Shown here: positions 11,641 to 22,370 of the stretch, in pieces | Position numbering within the stretch: the first letter of the stretch is position 1 | How the letters are laid out: every line of letters starts with the position of its first letter | Source of the DNA: Aricia agestis | Taxonomy: Eukaryota > Arthropoda > Insecta > Lepidoptera > Lycaenidae | Assembly: GCF_905147365.1 (NCBI RefSeq) | Contig: NC_056420.1 | Location: forward strand, 8,132,001-8,196,000 | Reading direction: 5' to 3' | DNA: 64,000 nucleotides | Position numbers and translations under genes: made by a program | The notes under the pieces: model-generated | Seen by the model: only the letters and a program-made list of their open reading frames with translations | What the model was told of the DNA's origin: nothing | Databases searched by the model: none

Positions 11641-12319
11641 CAATAGCCCAACATTAGCAGTGACGAACGACGGACGCGCTACTCCCAGTATTTATTGCCG
11701 ATTCACATTGTTTATTTGTATCTGAAAGCCGTTTCGATCTTTAAAGCTTGGCATTTTAATGGGCTTTCTTTTTTCTGCAAAATAATGTGGATTAACTTCG
11801 ACATAATTTCATCGAAACATAATATTTACATAATATAAGAATTTTAGTAATCAGGGCGAGCGGGGCGAGACATAGTACATCCCACAACCTGAACATTTTG
11901 TGGTACACTTTACGGAAAAACTGTCACGCCTCTTGTTTGTGCTTTAACATAGTTTTTATTTATATGTGATCTCACAAAGCTCAATACAATAAGCTATTTA
12001 GTTTGTATAGCCGACACGTGTCTATTATACAAGCTCTAATGTAATCAATTAAGTTATTAATCCTGTGGTTATCGACGAGACAAACAAGGACGTGTTCTCG
12101 CTACGTTGATCTATCTACCGTACTCGAGAGATGTAATAGTTGAATTAACTTAACTTAAATGAACACAACATAATAAAGAATTCGACTGACAATGTACGGA
12201 TATTTTTGTAAAACTGTAAGTTAATGTTTTTAAATTACAGTAAAACTTGAATAATGGTGCAAAACGGCAGATTACTACAAAAATTACTAGTATTATTAAC
12301 AAAATTACCTAATTACAGA

Positions 12320-13757
12320 TTTGGCATGATGGGCTCCTTCACAAGCTGATTATTTGTGGTGTACCCTTATGTATAGTCAAATTGATAAAGTCTTACTTAC
12401 TGGGTCGTAAAATCGCAGTTCACATTGGGGATACAAAGTCCGTTTATCTGTTTGTTGAAGCTGGTGTTCCCCAGGGATCCATACTGGGACCGTACTTATT
12501 TTTAATTTTCATTTACGATGTTCCTATCCAACCCCGCACGCTCCTGGCTTGTTTTGCCGACGATACAGCTTCTTACACATCTTCAAAAGATATTGACATC
12601 GTGATAGGCCGTCTTCAGTTTTCCCTAGAATTGCTGCAAAATTTCTTTACCACATGGAAATTAAAACTCAATGAGAGCAAGACGGAAGCCATTCTTTTTA
12701 CTCGGCAAAGAAAACTTCCCAAAAGATTATTGAATATATCAGGTCACTCTATACCGTGGAGTTCGTCCGTAAAATATTTAGGTGTAACTCTGGATGCTAA
12801 GTTGAATTGGTCCAAACACGTTAGCCAGCTTCGCATTAAAGGAGCACAGGCAATTGGCTCTCTTCATCCTATCTTAAATAGAAGAAGTTCGCTTAGCCCC
12901 CACACTAAACTAAGAATTTACTCAACACTAGTTCGACCCTGCATAACATATGCGTGCCCCGTTTGGAGTAGCACTTCTAATACAAATTACCAACTATTGC
13001 AGACTATTCAGAATAAAGCCCTTAAAATTGCTTACAATACGAAATTTCGTACCAATCTCAGTAACATTCACTTAGAATTAAAATTCCCTACGTTACGAGA
13101 ATTTATTCTTAAACTTGCACATACATTTTATCAGAAAAATAAAACCCATTACAATACACTAATTTCATCCATTGCACGAAGTAAAAAAGAAGACTTAAGT
13201 TATATCGATAGATACGGTACATACCGCTTGCCCCATCACTATCTGTTGTTTCCTACCGAGCATAGCGATAACCAAAGTAATGAAACGCAAAAACAGGTTC
13301 CCAGTCCCCTCGGTCGCCGTGCGGCGAGCGTGCGCGCGGGGCAGGGCAGCTCATCGCGCGCACCCAGCCTGGCCAGTTCATTATCTAATGACGAGTAAAC
13401 CTACCGTGTTTATTTGTTAATTATTAAATTGTTTCTATTAAGTATGAAATCAAATATTATGTATGCCTGTAATGGGTAAGTTGCGTAACAATTACTATAT
13501 GTATTAGGTGTATATTAAGAATCCTTTGGCGCTAAAAGTAAAATGCTAACTAAGCATTTACGTGTAAATTACAATGTAAACAAGTGAAGTGCTGTAAATG
13601 GTGTGATAAAAACTTTACACAAATTCATGCAGTTAACTTTAAGAGGTGCGCTCAGCCTGTAAGTTCAAAAATTGCATGTTTTCAGTATAATTGTGCCAAT
13701 CCAATTGTATGTGTACTTATTATTATGATTAATAAAGAATTTTGAAAAACAAAACAA
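12320..13757 (+). pseudogene. 5'-truncated jockey-like LINE with 13-bp TSD
   Basis: Perfect 13-bp direct repeats acctaattacaga flank it (12307-12319 and 13758-13770), the mark of target-primed reverse transcription. The sequence begins in RT (WHDGLLHKL) and continues in one open frame to the stop at 13398, followed by a 340-bp 3' UTR with aataaagaattttgaaaaac at the end. All 5' parts (ORF1, endonuclease, RT fingers) are missing, so it was dead on arrival, but the remaining frame has no stop. Confidence 0.9.
12322..13398 (+). pseudogene. RT palm-to-C-terminus fragment of jockey-like ORF2
   Basis: The frame carries AGVPQGSILGPYLF (GVPQGS near 12463-12480) and the catalytic FADD at 12553-12564. 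After these come LNESKTEAILF, VKYLGVTLDAKLNW and the C-terminal YACPVWSSTSNTNYQLLQ and IQNKALKI motifs of jockey-clade elements, about 355 codons in all. It has no in-frame ATG at the truncated 5' side. The last 40 or so residues are rich in R, S and Q and end SLSNDE. The host insertion site contributes no coding sequence. Confidence 0.85.
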
Positions 13758-13773
13758 ACCTAATTACAGAAAC

Positions 13774-13889
13774 TGATTCATAGGCAGACTACATCATTTG
13801 GTCTGGTTATGTCAAGTCAATGTAAGACATGATCTGTTCAACATAACCCAACTAAATTAAATAGATCCATCTGCCTACGAATTATTTGA
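13774..13889. repeat. Small inverted-repeat element (MITE-like)
   Basis: The ends ttcataggcaga and tctgcctacgaa are inverted repeats with one mismatch. The interior matches the element at 7150-7264 in reverse orientation. It lies directly after the LINE's right TSD. Confidence 0.55.
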
Positions 13890-14312
13890 TAGCACTAGCG
13901 ACGCTGGATTACGATGTTGCTATGTACCAACGTCATATTTTGACCTGCCCCCTTAGACAAAGTACGTTAAAAACGATGACGAAACTCGTTATCAAAATGT
14001 ATGCGGTTTGACATAAGTCATCGCTAAATGATATTTCGCTTTCGAAGACTAATGTTGACTGACGAAGTTGACTAATGTTGACGAAGACTGATTACTAAAA
14101 TTCTTATATTATGTAAATATTATGTTTCGATGAAATTATGTGGAATATAATCCACATTATTTTACAGTAAAAAGAAAGCCCCATTAAAATGCCAAGCTTT
14201 AAAGATCGAAACGGCTTTCAGATACAAATAAACAATGTGAATCGGCAATAAATACTGGGAGTAGCGCGTCCGTCGTTCGTCACTGCTAATGTTGGGCTAT
14301 TGACCAGGGGTC

Positions 14313-14918
14313 TGTTTTTAACGAAAGGGACTTTGACTACGGCCTCAGGTTATGTCTAGTTAATGTACCTATTAATGTAATAATTTATTCGGGAAAACAC
14401 TATATATATTCCGAATAAAATAAAATAAATAGTACCTACCAGCGAGGTAATGTTGCGATGTCGCCATGTATAGGCGCAAGTTTCTCTAATTACGTCCGTT
14501 CGTCCGTCCGTCCGTCCGCGTCATACATTCATAAATCAGAATCAGCGCCGTGACAACTTCCATTTATTTCGCAGATCGCTTCTGGCGACTGCTAAATTCG
14601 GAATAACGGATTTAGACTCCGGAAGTGTGCCCGAATATAGAACACATAACAATAATATTGTTTGTATTATAATGGCAATTGTAAAATTAGGTAACTCGAA
14701 TATTACACTAATGTAGTAAACATTAGTGTAGTAAACGCGTTAAGTTTTCTGAAACAAGTAGACTTGAATTTTAAGACTTATGAGGAAAATAGCAGTTCTA
14801 AATTTTCATCAAAATATTTTTAATTTTAGTGCCCAACTGTTAGCGAAAAAGTCATCAAAAATTAGCATAATAATATTATGATTATTATATTAATACTTTT
14901 TATAGTTTATATGTTATA
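14313..14918. other. Gene-free stretch with a short GTCC microsatellite
   Basis: It holds a short (CGTC)n run near 14496-14519 and a small direct duplication of tagtaaac near 14716-14737. No gene seen. Confidence 0.5.
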
Positions 14919-15065
14919 CTAGCTGTCCCGGTGAACTTCGTGTCACTTTAAAACCTTCCCTGGACTTCTACGAATATTTTAAGACTAAAATCAGCCCAAT
15001 CCGTTCAGCCGTTTTCGAGTTTTAGCGCAACTAACACATTTGAAAATCCATTTTTATATATAAGA
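14919..15065 (-). mobile_element. Short non-autonomous Helitron (147 bp)
   Basis: Minus strand: A|TCTTATATATAAAAATGG ... CACCGGGACAGCTAG|T. The same family recurs at 51273-51423, 20970-21041 and 19606-19692. Canonical Helitron ends and A/T flanks. Confidence 0.8.
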
Positions 15066-15470
15066 TGTTAAATAAACTATCTACCAGCTGCAATTGTTTA
15101 TTTTAACATCATTTTAAAATATTTACATAATAGTGTTATTCCCGTCCGTTAGTCAAAGCGATATTTAAAGTATTTCCGAAATTTCCAAGTGAATGTAAAA
15201 ATGAGAAGCGCTAACGACGCGGCTCTCGCAGTAAATAGGTTGCGCCTTTTCACAAGTAACTGGAGTGGAGTATCTGTTATTTTTGAATATACTACATTTT
15301 CTTGCTTTTGCATTGGCGCCTTATTATTTTGTCTGTCCTTTTTGTAGAACTAGAATTATTCAATAATTACTTTTGTACCTTGTTTTGTTACAAAAAATTA
15401 TATTCAATTGGAAAAAAGTCAGCTGTTTCAGCAGCAGTAAAAAAGTTTTATAATATTATACTAGCTGTCC

Positions 15471-15776
15471 CGGCAAACGTTTCTTTGCCATATAAAGTAT
15501 TTCGCCTTTCACCCATATTATTTTATTGAAGTGACTCAATAAGTATGTCACCTTGGCAACGTCCATCGCTATCCCGTCGCACAAACAATGGTCGCCGTCA
15601 GTCTCGAGTTGTAATAATTTACTATTATTTATTCAACAAATGCATTTATCAATATAAAAAGTAACCGATTCTCAGACCACTGAATATGCATATAAAATTT
15701 GGTTAAAATCAAAAACGCCGTTTCGGAGGAGTACGTGGCCTAACATTGTGACACGAGAATTTTATATATAAGAAGA
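15471..15776 (-). mobile_element. Non-autonomous Helitron, TCTCGTGTCAC type
   Basis: Minus strand: TCTTATATATAAAATTCTCG at the 5' end and GCCGGGACAGCTAG|T at the 3' end. The interior aligns along its full length with 8960-9282 and 59737-60064. Confidence 0.8.
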
Positions 15777-16252
15777 ATTAATTCATACCATAGTAGGTAA
15801 TGTGTATGGACCAGAATAATTTTAAGTGAAATAGTCTACGAATAATAAAAACTAAATAGTAGATTTTAGGAAAAAAGGAACTTAGCATGCACAGAGTAAG
15901 CACCTGGATTTTTTCTAAAAAATATTTAAAATAAAACATTTTTGTTACATACTCGATGAAAACATTATTAGAAACATTTAGTCTTAAAAATAGTTTGTAT
16001 CTTCAAGAATTTGATGAAGGCCGGAGCTATTGTTCAAAACGCGCCAGAAAGTAGAAACATCTAAGCAACGGCTAATTTTCCGGTCCGTAAAAATGAAAGA
16101 ACCAGTCTAATGAGAACTCACATCAAACGGAGAGTGAAATTGCGCCCTTTCCTGAACGATCATGATTAGCCCATGTAATGAGATAAAAGAATTTTCACAG
16201 TTCTATAGACAAACAATTCGTATATTGCCCTATTTAATCTAAACATCAACAT
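15777..16252. other. Gene-free stretch
   Basis: No recognisable gene or repeat end. Confidence 0.45.
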
Positions 16253-17125
16253 TTTATTTTATTTTATTTTATTTATTTAGGAAAACAAACAGTACAATAA
16301 TTACATATAAAAAACTTCTAGGAATATAACAATAGACCATTTACATGTTTTCACTTATAAGATTCTAAGAAAAACAACTTTTGACAAATGACACAAGATA
16401 ACGTTAACATTTAAAACAATTAATGAACCAGAAAAAAAAAATCACAAAGTCTGCTTTTTTTTTATATATATATACTTATGCATATATATTTATATGTATA
16501 TGCATAAGTATAAATACGTATTTATGCATATATTTAATTAATACTATGAGATAGCTTAGGCATTGCCAGCAAACCAGTGCTTGGAAAGTTTTTGTTTAAT
16601 ACTATTTGGTTTGTCACTGAATAGGTCAATATCTAATATTTCGCTGAGAGTATTTAGTTGTTTAGAACTTCTGATAAAGAAAGAATTACTTTTGTAATTT
16701 GTTGAAAAGACAGGAATATGGAGGTACTTGTGCTTTCTATATGTTCTGGAAGGTACATGTATAAGTATTTTAGATAATAGAGAAGAAGAATCTATATTGT
16801 TCTGTGCAATTTTTGATAAATATACAACATCTGCTATGTTACGTCTCTGATGAAGCGGTAAAATGTGGTGTCTAACACATCTCATGTTGTAGCTTACGTC
16901 CGTGGTTTTAGTCTTAAATTCTAGGAACTTAAGAAATCTTTTTTGAATAGATTCAATTCTATCAGCATATTTGTTATACAGCGGGCTCCACACCATGGAA
17001 TTATATTCCAGGATGCTACGAACTAATGCACAATATAAGATTTTCATTATTTTAATATTTTTAAATTCCGCACAGGATCTGAGCACAAAACCCAATATTT
17101 TATTAGCTTTGTTAGTATACATACA
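16253..17125 (-). pseudogene. LINE 3' fragment with C-terminal part of ORF2
   Basis: The minus-strand frame (17122-16556, 188 codons) contains KANKILGFVLRSCAEF, ALVRSILEYNSMVWSPLY and IESIQKRFLKFLEF, which is the post-RT C-terminal domain of a non-LTR element. The catalytic RT boxes are absent, so it is 5'-truncated near 17125. A 300-bp 3' UTR with AT-rich ATGCATA repeats ends in an (AAAAT)n tail at 16253-16278. The frame itself has no stop before its natural end (HWFAGNA). Confidence 0.8.
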
Positions 17126-18186
17126 AAGTAAAAAAAAGAATGTAAAATTCAGTCGATTTGCGCTTTAATTTTTGGTAAGATAACTGTATTATTTTTATAA
17201 AATAAATAAAGGTAATATTATAATTTCCAAAATAAATTACTTTATAAATAACTTTAATTACTATAACTATAATTATTTAGTAAGGAAAGGCACTACTACA
17301 AACGCTGCGTAGCAACAATGGCTACGTTATGCTACGCAGCGTGCTACGAACGCTACGCTGCTACGAGGTCTTTAAGGACGCTATCACATTTTTTCACAAA
17401 TATCAGTGATTTTCAGGTACCATTTTAAAGAATTAGGAGTCACACTGCGAAGATAATTTGGTTTCAAATGAAAGATAATATATTCATCTCCACGTCTACG
17501 CCATAAATTTTTTACAGCCGCATACAAAATTTTCACATAAATACGTTTTAACCATCACAATAGTCGCAAAATATTTAAAAAATGGGGTTTGATTAGGTAC
17601 CATTATAGCTAAATACACTGAACTAAGGAAAATAAATATACAAAAAAATTGTTGCTTATTTAGTCCCCTGTACGAATAGCTAAATATTTTATATAAAAAT
17701 GAATAACATTTCCATTTATAAGAACAATAAGAAACGCTCTAGAATTTCTTATGACATAAATAGGCATTTGCGCATTTTGACTGCATATATTTTCTTCCTA
17801 TATGAAGATTTCTTCTGCCATTATCAGTTCTATTAAGCTTTCAAAGGATTCAATCTAACAAAGTTAGCGAAATTAATGAGTCATAATATAACTAATTGAG
17901 GGAGATACGACTCACGATACTTGAGTGTAACTTACGAGACCGAACTTCAAAGGAAACTTAGTTACTGTATTGTGCGGTAAAATGCAAATTCCTAAGTAGC
18001 ATATTGTACGTGAACCGAGTATGGAGGCTTTGAATCTGAGTTGTATAAGATAATTTTTGTTTTATATAATATGCTAGAAGTTAATTATACATAATATTTA
18101 GTGCTGGCATAAGAAAATTTACGGATCCGTAGGTTTTTTGTGGTTAAAACTGTAATATTATTAAGTCTTATAAACTGTCATATTAT
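17126..18186. other. Gene-free stretch with a GCTACG-rich cluster
   Basis: At about 17300-17365 the hexamer gctacg and its variants recur and can fold (gctgcgtagc with gctacgcagc). No gene seen. Confidence 0.45.
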
Positions 18187-18231
18187 TCGACTTATTTTAT
18201 TTGTTTATTTTAAATAAATAAATAAAATAAG
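18187..18231. repeat. AT-rich palindrome (45 bp)
   Basis: The left part gacttattttatttgtttat is mirrored by an inverted copy ending aaaataagtc with a few mismatches. Could form a hairpin. Confidence 0.55.
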
Positions 18232-18383
18232 TCTTTCGTCATGGCCAACGATACCTGAGTAGAATTTTATCATATTCCGTCGAGTGTTTTTAAGCCTTTA
18301 CTCGATACAAATGAACAGACAAACCTTCTTCTTTATTATGCATAAATATTAAGTACTATAATTACTAAGCGTGGATTAATATA

Positions 18384-18483
18384 AATATGTTCTTTAAAAA
18401 TATATGGAGATTATCTGACTGATTTTAATGTATAATACATTAAAATCAATCAGATAATCTCCATATTTTTTTAAGAACATATT
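18384..18483. repeat. Long near-perfect palindrome (100 bp)
   Basis: The left arm from aatatgttctt through ggagattatctgactgattt is mirrored to aagaacatatt with only a few differences and almost no spacer. It looks like a fold-back element or a recent inverted duplication. No coding. Confidence 0.75.
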
Positions 18484-18917
18484 GTCTCTTACACGATTAA
18501 GTCACAAGCTGTGTAGGTTCTAGAACCAGTAAGAGTTAAGACATATTATACTCGAAAAACATAACACTCCTGAAGCACTCGTGTAAAAAACTACGGTCAT
18601 TAGCACTTGAACTCCAACAATTAATGAAAAATACCCATAAAGTTGTGAGTCAACAACAGCATCCGCAAACAAGGGACTTGTAACTTGTTGAACTCGCAAA
18701 TTAACCCTTATTTGCTACGAGACTAGTTTAACGCTTTGAATCTTATCACCTTGTTATACGGTCGAGCTTGTACTACAGAGTGTATCATCTAATCGCTTCT
18801 GTCGAACTTCATTTGCTTTACAGCTTGGGTTTAGTAGCTGGAGTTCGTGCGTTACCTTTGGGACTGTCTGATTACTAGGAGATAAGAGGCAAATTATAAA
18901 TGTATATAGGCGTTTGA

Positions 18918-19144
18918 CTAGATGACGCCCGCTACTCCGTTGCACCCAAAATTCGTTTATCGCGCGGAAATTTTACAATTTTCCGGGACAAAAATTATTC
19001 TAAGTCCTTTCCCGGGACTCAAAGTATCCCCATAGCAAATTTCTGCAAAATCGGTTCAGCGATTTAGGCGTGAAGAGGTAATAGACAGTAGAACAGACAG
19101 ACAGACAGACAGACACACTTTTGCATTTATAATATTAGTATGGA
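18918..19144 (-). mobile_element. Complete non-autonomous Helitron (227 bp)
   Basis: Minus strand: A|TCCATACTAATATTATAAAT, then a GTCTGT run, ttaggcgtgaag (plus-strand sense) and gggcgtcatCTAG|T. This is the shortest standard form of the family in this window. Confidence 0.8.
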
Positions 19145-19205
19145 TACTTTTTATCCCGGAAAATGTACGGCTCCCGCACGATAAACGAATTTTGGTACAT
19201 AATAA
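19145..19205 (+). mobile_element. Partial Helitron copy abutting the previous one head-to-head
   Basis: It reads actttttatcccggaaaatg then gataaacgaattttggtac, matching the plus-orientation interior of 30310-30558. It starts right at the 5' end of the neighbouring Helitron, so two pieces of one family meet in opposite orientation. Confidence 0.6.
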
Positions 19206-19300
19206 ACCCATATTTCTTTATGCTCTTATCTAATAATTAATATTTAATATAGACGGGCCACCAATTAAAAAATCTGTTAATAAGCTGGGCTCTGTTAGGC

Positions 19301-19440
19301 AATAATTTTCGGCAATTACACCCATACTGCACACAGCACTCAGCCTTAATAATTTTCAGCAACCAGACACATTCTGCACACAGCACCAGGCCTCAATAAT
19401 TTTCTCTAATTACACATGTCCTGCACACAGACTAGCCTAT
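19301..19440. repeat. 47-bp tandem repeat, three units
   Basis: Units start with aataattttc at 19301, 19348 and 19395 and share ctgcacacag. Unit divergence is moderate. No coding. Confidence 0.65.
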
Positions 19441-19605
19441 TAATTGACACTAATTAGGCTCATTTATATGTGACCTACAAATTGATAGAGACAATTACTG
19501 GACTACATACTGCGTACACTTACTTTATAATATAACGTGGAAAAGATATAGCATTATTAAAAGAGAGAGAGAGAACTAGGTGGAAGCACTATAGATTATA
19601 CTAAT

Positions 19606-19692
19606 ATTATATATAAAAATGGATTTTCAAATATGTAAGTCGCGCTGAAACTCGAAAACGGCTGAACGGATTGGGCTGATTTTAGTCTTAAG
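19606..19692 (+). mobile_element. 5' part of a short Helitron (family of 14919)
   Basis: It reads tatataaaaatggattttca, then aactcgaaaacggctgaacg and gattttagtctta, then diverges. The 3' CTAG end is missing. Confidence 0.6.
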
Positions 19693-19977
19693 AGGAGTCC
19701 ACACCGCCGTTTTTCCATACAAACGTTGTCCCCTGTTTCCTCCCTGGATAATGCCGCTAGAGTTATGATTTTTTTCCTGAATATCTATGGCCACTATTAG
19801 CATGTCCCTATGTTTTCTTTTTTTTCATAATTTTATTATTAAAAAATATATGAACGTCCAAAAACCCAAAAAAATGGCCAGATTTTCCTCTGTGTTCAAA
19901 CACCCAGAAAAGAAAACTGGCTAAAATATACAAGAAAAGTAAAACATAGGAACACAGCTCAAGCCTTGCTTTAATTC

Positions 19978-20780
19978 TTAATAATAATAATAATAAATAA
20001 TAATAAAAGTCTTTATTTCAGGCATAAGTACCCATAACACGATATGTGTAAAATATTATGTAAAGTTACAAGTAAAATAATGTTAACACTGTATAGGGGT
20101 GTCCAGTCAGAAAAAAAAAAAGAATCACTTTTTGTTCTGGTTCATGTAAACAGAGATCCACCGCACGTACATAAGATTATTGTAGTAGTCGTCAGAGATA
20201 GCCTCGAGTATCCTATTGCCTGAGCCGCGCAGTATGTGCCAAAATGCAGCCATCCGAGATCTTATGATGGCAAAAAAGTCAGGGACTCCCGCCTCCGCAA
20301 ACATACCCGATGCACTGCAGCTACGGGGGAGCCGCATAAGAGTTCGGTATGCACCATTATACTGAACTATTATACGGCACATCGACTTTTGTTTAAACGT
20401 AATCCAGAGCTGGCAGGTATACATGCTAAGGCAATATGCCTTAAAAAGTGTCGTTTTAACATCCCTGCTGCAGTTAGCAAAACGTCGAGCGATCATGTTA
20501 GCTCTGACGGCGAGAGCCCTGCGCTCTCGCTCAATGTCAGCGTCATCCTCCAGTCGATCAGTCAGCAAATGACCTAGATACCGGAACTGCTTAACAACAC
20601 CTATCTCACATTCATTTAAGTACACTTTATGTACCACCTCCGGACCCCGACCAGATGCAAAAACCATGACTTCAGTTTTCGAGACATTATACTTTAGTCC
20701 ATGCGCATTCGCATAATGCTCACAGATCGACAGCAGTCTCCTTAGTACTTTGATCGAGGGGCTTAGGAGCACCATATCGT
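19978..20780 (-). pseudogene. LINE 3' fragment with RT C-terminal region
   Basis: The minus-strand frame, 216 codons ending at 20125, starts at DMVLLSPSIKVLRRLL and continues GLKYNVSKTEVMVFASG, FRYLGHLLTD and ARRFANCSRDVKTTLF. This is the region just after the YADD box in several non-LTR clades. The box itself is lost: the codons before DMVLL read HH, where the truncation joins host DNA. A 3' UTR with aataaagactttta and an (ATT)n tail at 19978-20008 completes the element. Confidence 0.8.
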
Positions 20781-20969
20781 GATGAAAAAAGTACTTAAAT
20801 CGGTTAAGTTTTGGAGAAAGAATCAGCGGACAACGAATCGAAGATTTTCTGTTCTTTTATTAGAACTTTTGTCGTGTTGTCTCTATCGCGCTCTGCGGTG
20901 GGAGACTTGAGATTGGTGAGACAGCAATACATTTTCAAATACCTATTTTTAATTTCTCTCGCCCCTGGT

Positions 20970-21041
20970 GTATCGTCTTAAAATATTCGTAGAAGTCCAG
21001 GGAAGGTTTTAAAGTGACACGAAGTTCATCGGGACAGCTAG
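20970..21041 (+). mobile_element. 3' part of a short Helitron (family of 14919)
   Basis: It contains gtcttaaaatattcgtagaa and ends cgggacagCTAG followed by T. The 5' half is missing. Confidence 0.65.
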
Positions 21042-21570
21042 TGTAACATAATAACGTAGAAAAATACAATATAAGGTAAGATGATGCAGGAAAAACAAAA
21101 GAAAATTGTTGTAGCATTACAATAAAGCGCGACGCTACACGGTACATTGTTTAGATATATACTAAAATTGAACTCTATTTTAGTACAACTCACCAAAAAA
21201 CAGAACATCCTCTGATTAAATTATTCCTAAAAATAGACAAACGAGTATTTTTACGCAGTTCGTGAATTCTTCCCTCGCGATCCATCTCAATTAAAACTTT
21301 TTACACAATTTTAATGTGCAGCGAATTTTTCAAACAGAATGCACCAGAAAGTTACAGCGTCATTGCGAAACTATGCTATACAAAACTGCACAAAGGCGAC
21401 GCAGAAATTCACGATACAATTACATTTTAATTCGGTCGTGTTTTAAAATTCGAGGGTTATAAAATTGTGCCTACGTTAAACATTCAATAGCTTTTATATG
21501 AAAATATTAACGTACACGCTTACTAAAAAAATACCTACACACCGAGGCGTATTTAGGTTTCACGTTTCGC

Positions 21571-21690
21571 GTTTCACCACTTCCTGATAAAGCTATCCAC
21601 CAATTAACTTGACAGATCAAGTATGGAGAATCTGTCAAAAAGTTGTGAATAGCATATTAGGCACTTTATCAGAAAGTGGTCAAACAGGCA
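21571..21690. mobile_element. MITE copy, family of 29413
   Basis: Inverted arms start gtttcaccacttcctgataa and end with the inverse (gaaagtggtcaaac). It matches the better-preserved copy at 29413-29548. The outermost bases have decayed, so no TSD is readable. The frame at 21604-21879 is a shadow. Confidence 0.6.
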
Positions 21691-22252
21691 CTTAGATTTC
21701 AGCTTTGACAGAACTACTTGATTACATAATATACTACAGCTGTTAACCCATCTATAAATGAAGACATAAGTAAATGAAGTGAAGACTTCAGGACCAAAAT
21801 TGAAACAAAAACGGATATTATTGTATAACCAGATATTTAAGCCAAATGGTGAAGTAGATAATTTAAAAGGTTTGTTCAAATTATGAAGGAAAAGATTAGT
21901 TGTTGTATAAAAATGTTATGAAATTGTTATCCTCGTCATCCACTTACGTCTTCTAATAATATGATAACGTAACTATTACCCAACTTAGTCATAAATCCCT
22001 CTTATGTAAGGGAAACCCTAGACTAGAGAAGCATTACGACCGAGTCATCTTATCCTACATGAATCCAAAACAGGTCTTGTATACACTGGCGATGAAACAC
22101 ATAACGTATAGCCATATAAATACAGCTTAAGGCTCCTGTGCTTTCAATATTTAAGCTAGACGGATACCTCAATGTGGAATGGTGGCCATAAAACATGGGA
22201 GAACCGAGACACTTTTGAGGTTTATAGTGTCCATTTTTGTATTACCTTTATA

Positions 22253-22360
22253 CAGAGTTTAACAGAGTGATAATACTTTAGGGTGTGTAATGTATATGTG
22301 TATAGAGTTGTATAGAGTTTACTGTGAAAGTAGCAGTGCTAAAAGATTAACTTTTAAACT
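22253..22360. mobile_element. Half copy of the CAGGGTGTAAC MITE
   Basis: It retains one arm: cagagtttaac (altered terminus), gataatactttagggtgtgt and actgtgaaagtagcagtgct. The opposite arm is missing. Confidence 0.65.
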
Positions 22361-22370
22361 TTTGTACGAG

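Larger units (their letters stand above)
11631..14312. mobile_element. 2.7-kb unit bounded by ~225-bp inverted repeats, carrying a LINE insertion
   Basis: 11631-11854 and 14088-14312 are inverted copies with few differences (outer end gacccctggtcaatagccc, inner end attttagtaatcag). Between them lie unique DNA, the jockey-like LINE at 12320-13757 and a small MITE at 13774-13889. Removing the LINE and one TSD gives an original unit of about 1.2 kb. It may be a non-autonomous TIR transposon or an inverted duplication; no flanking target duplication is evident and no transposase frame remains. Confidence 0.55.

Noticed and set aside
11384..11725. 113-codon frame and its minus-strand partner
   Set aside because: They cross a fold-back element and the start of a long inverted repeat; shadows of palindromic DNA.
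14919..15776. A single composite element from two CTAG-ended Helitrons
   Set aside because: Each has its own 5' end and the 400 bp between them is unique; they are separate insertions.
20236..20577. 113-codon plus-strand frame
   Set aside because: It is antisense to the LINE reverse transcriptase frame on the minus strand, which has clear motifs.
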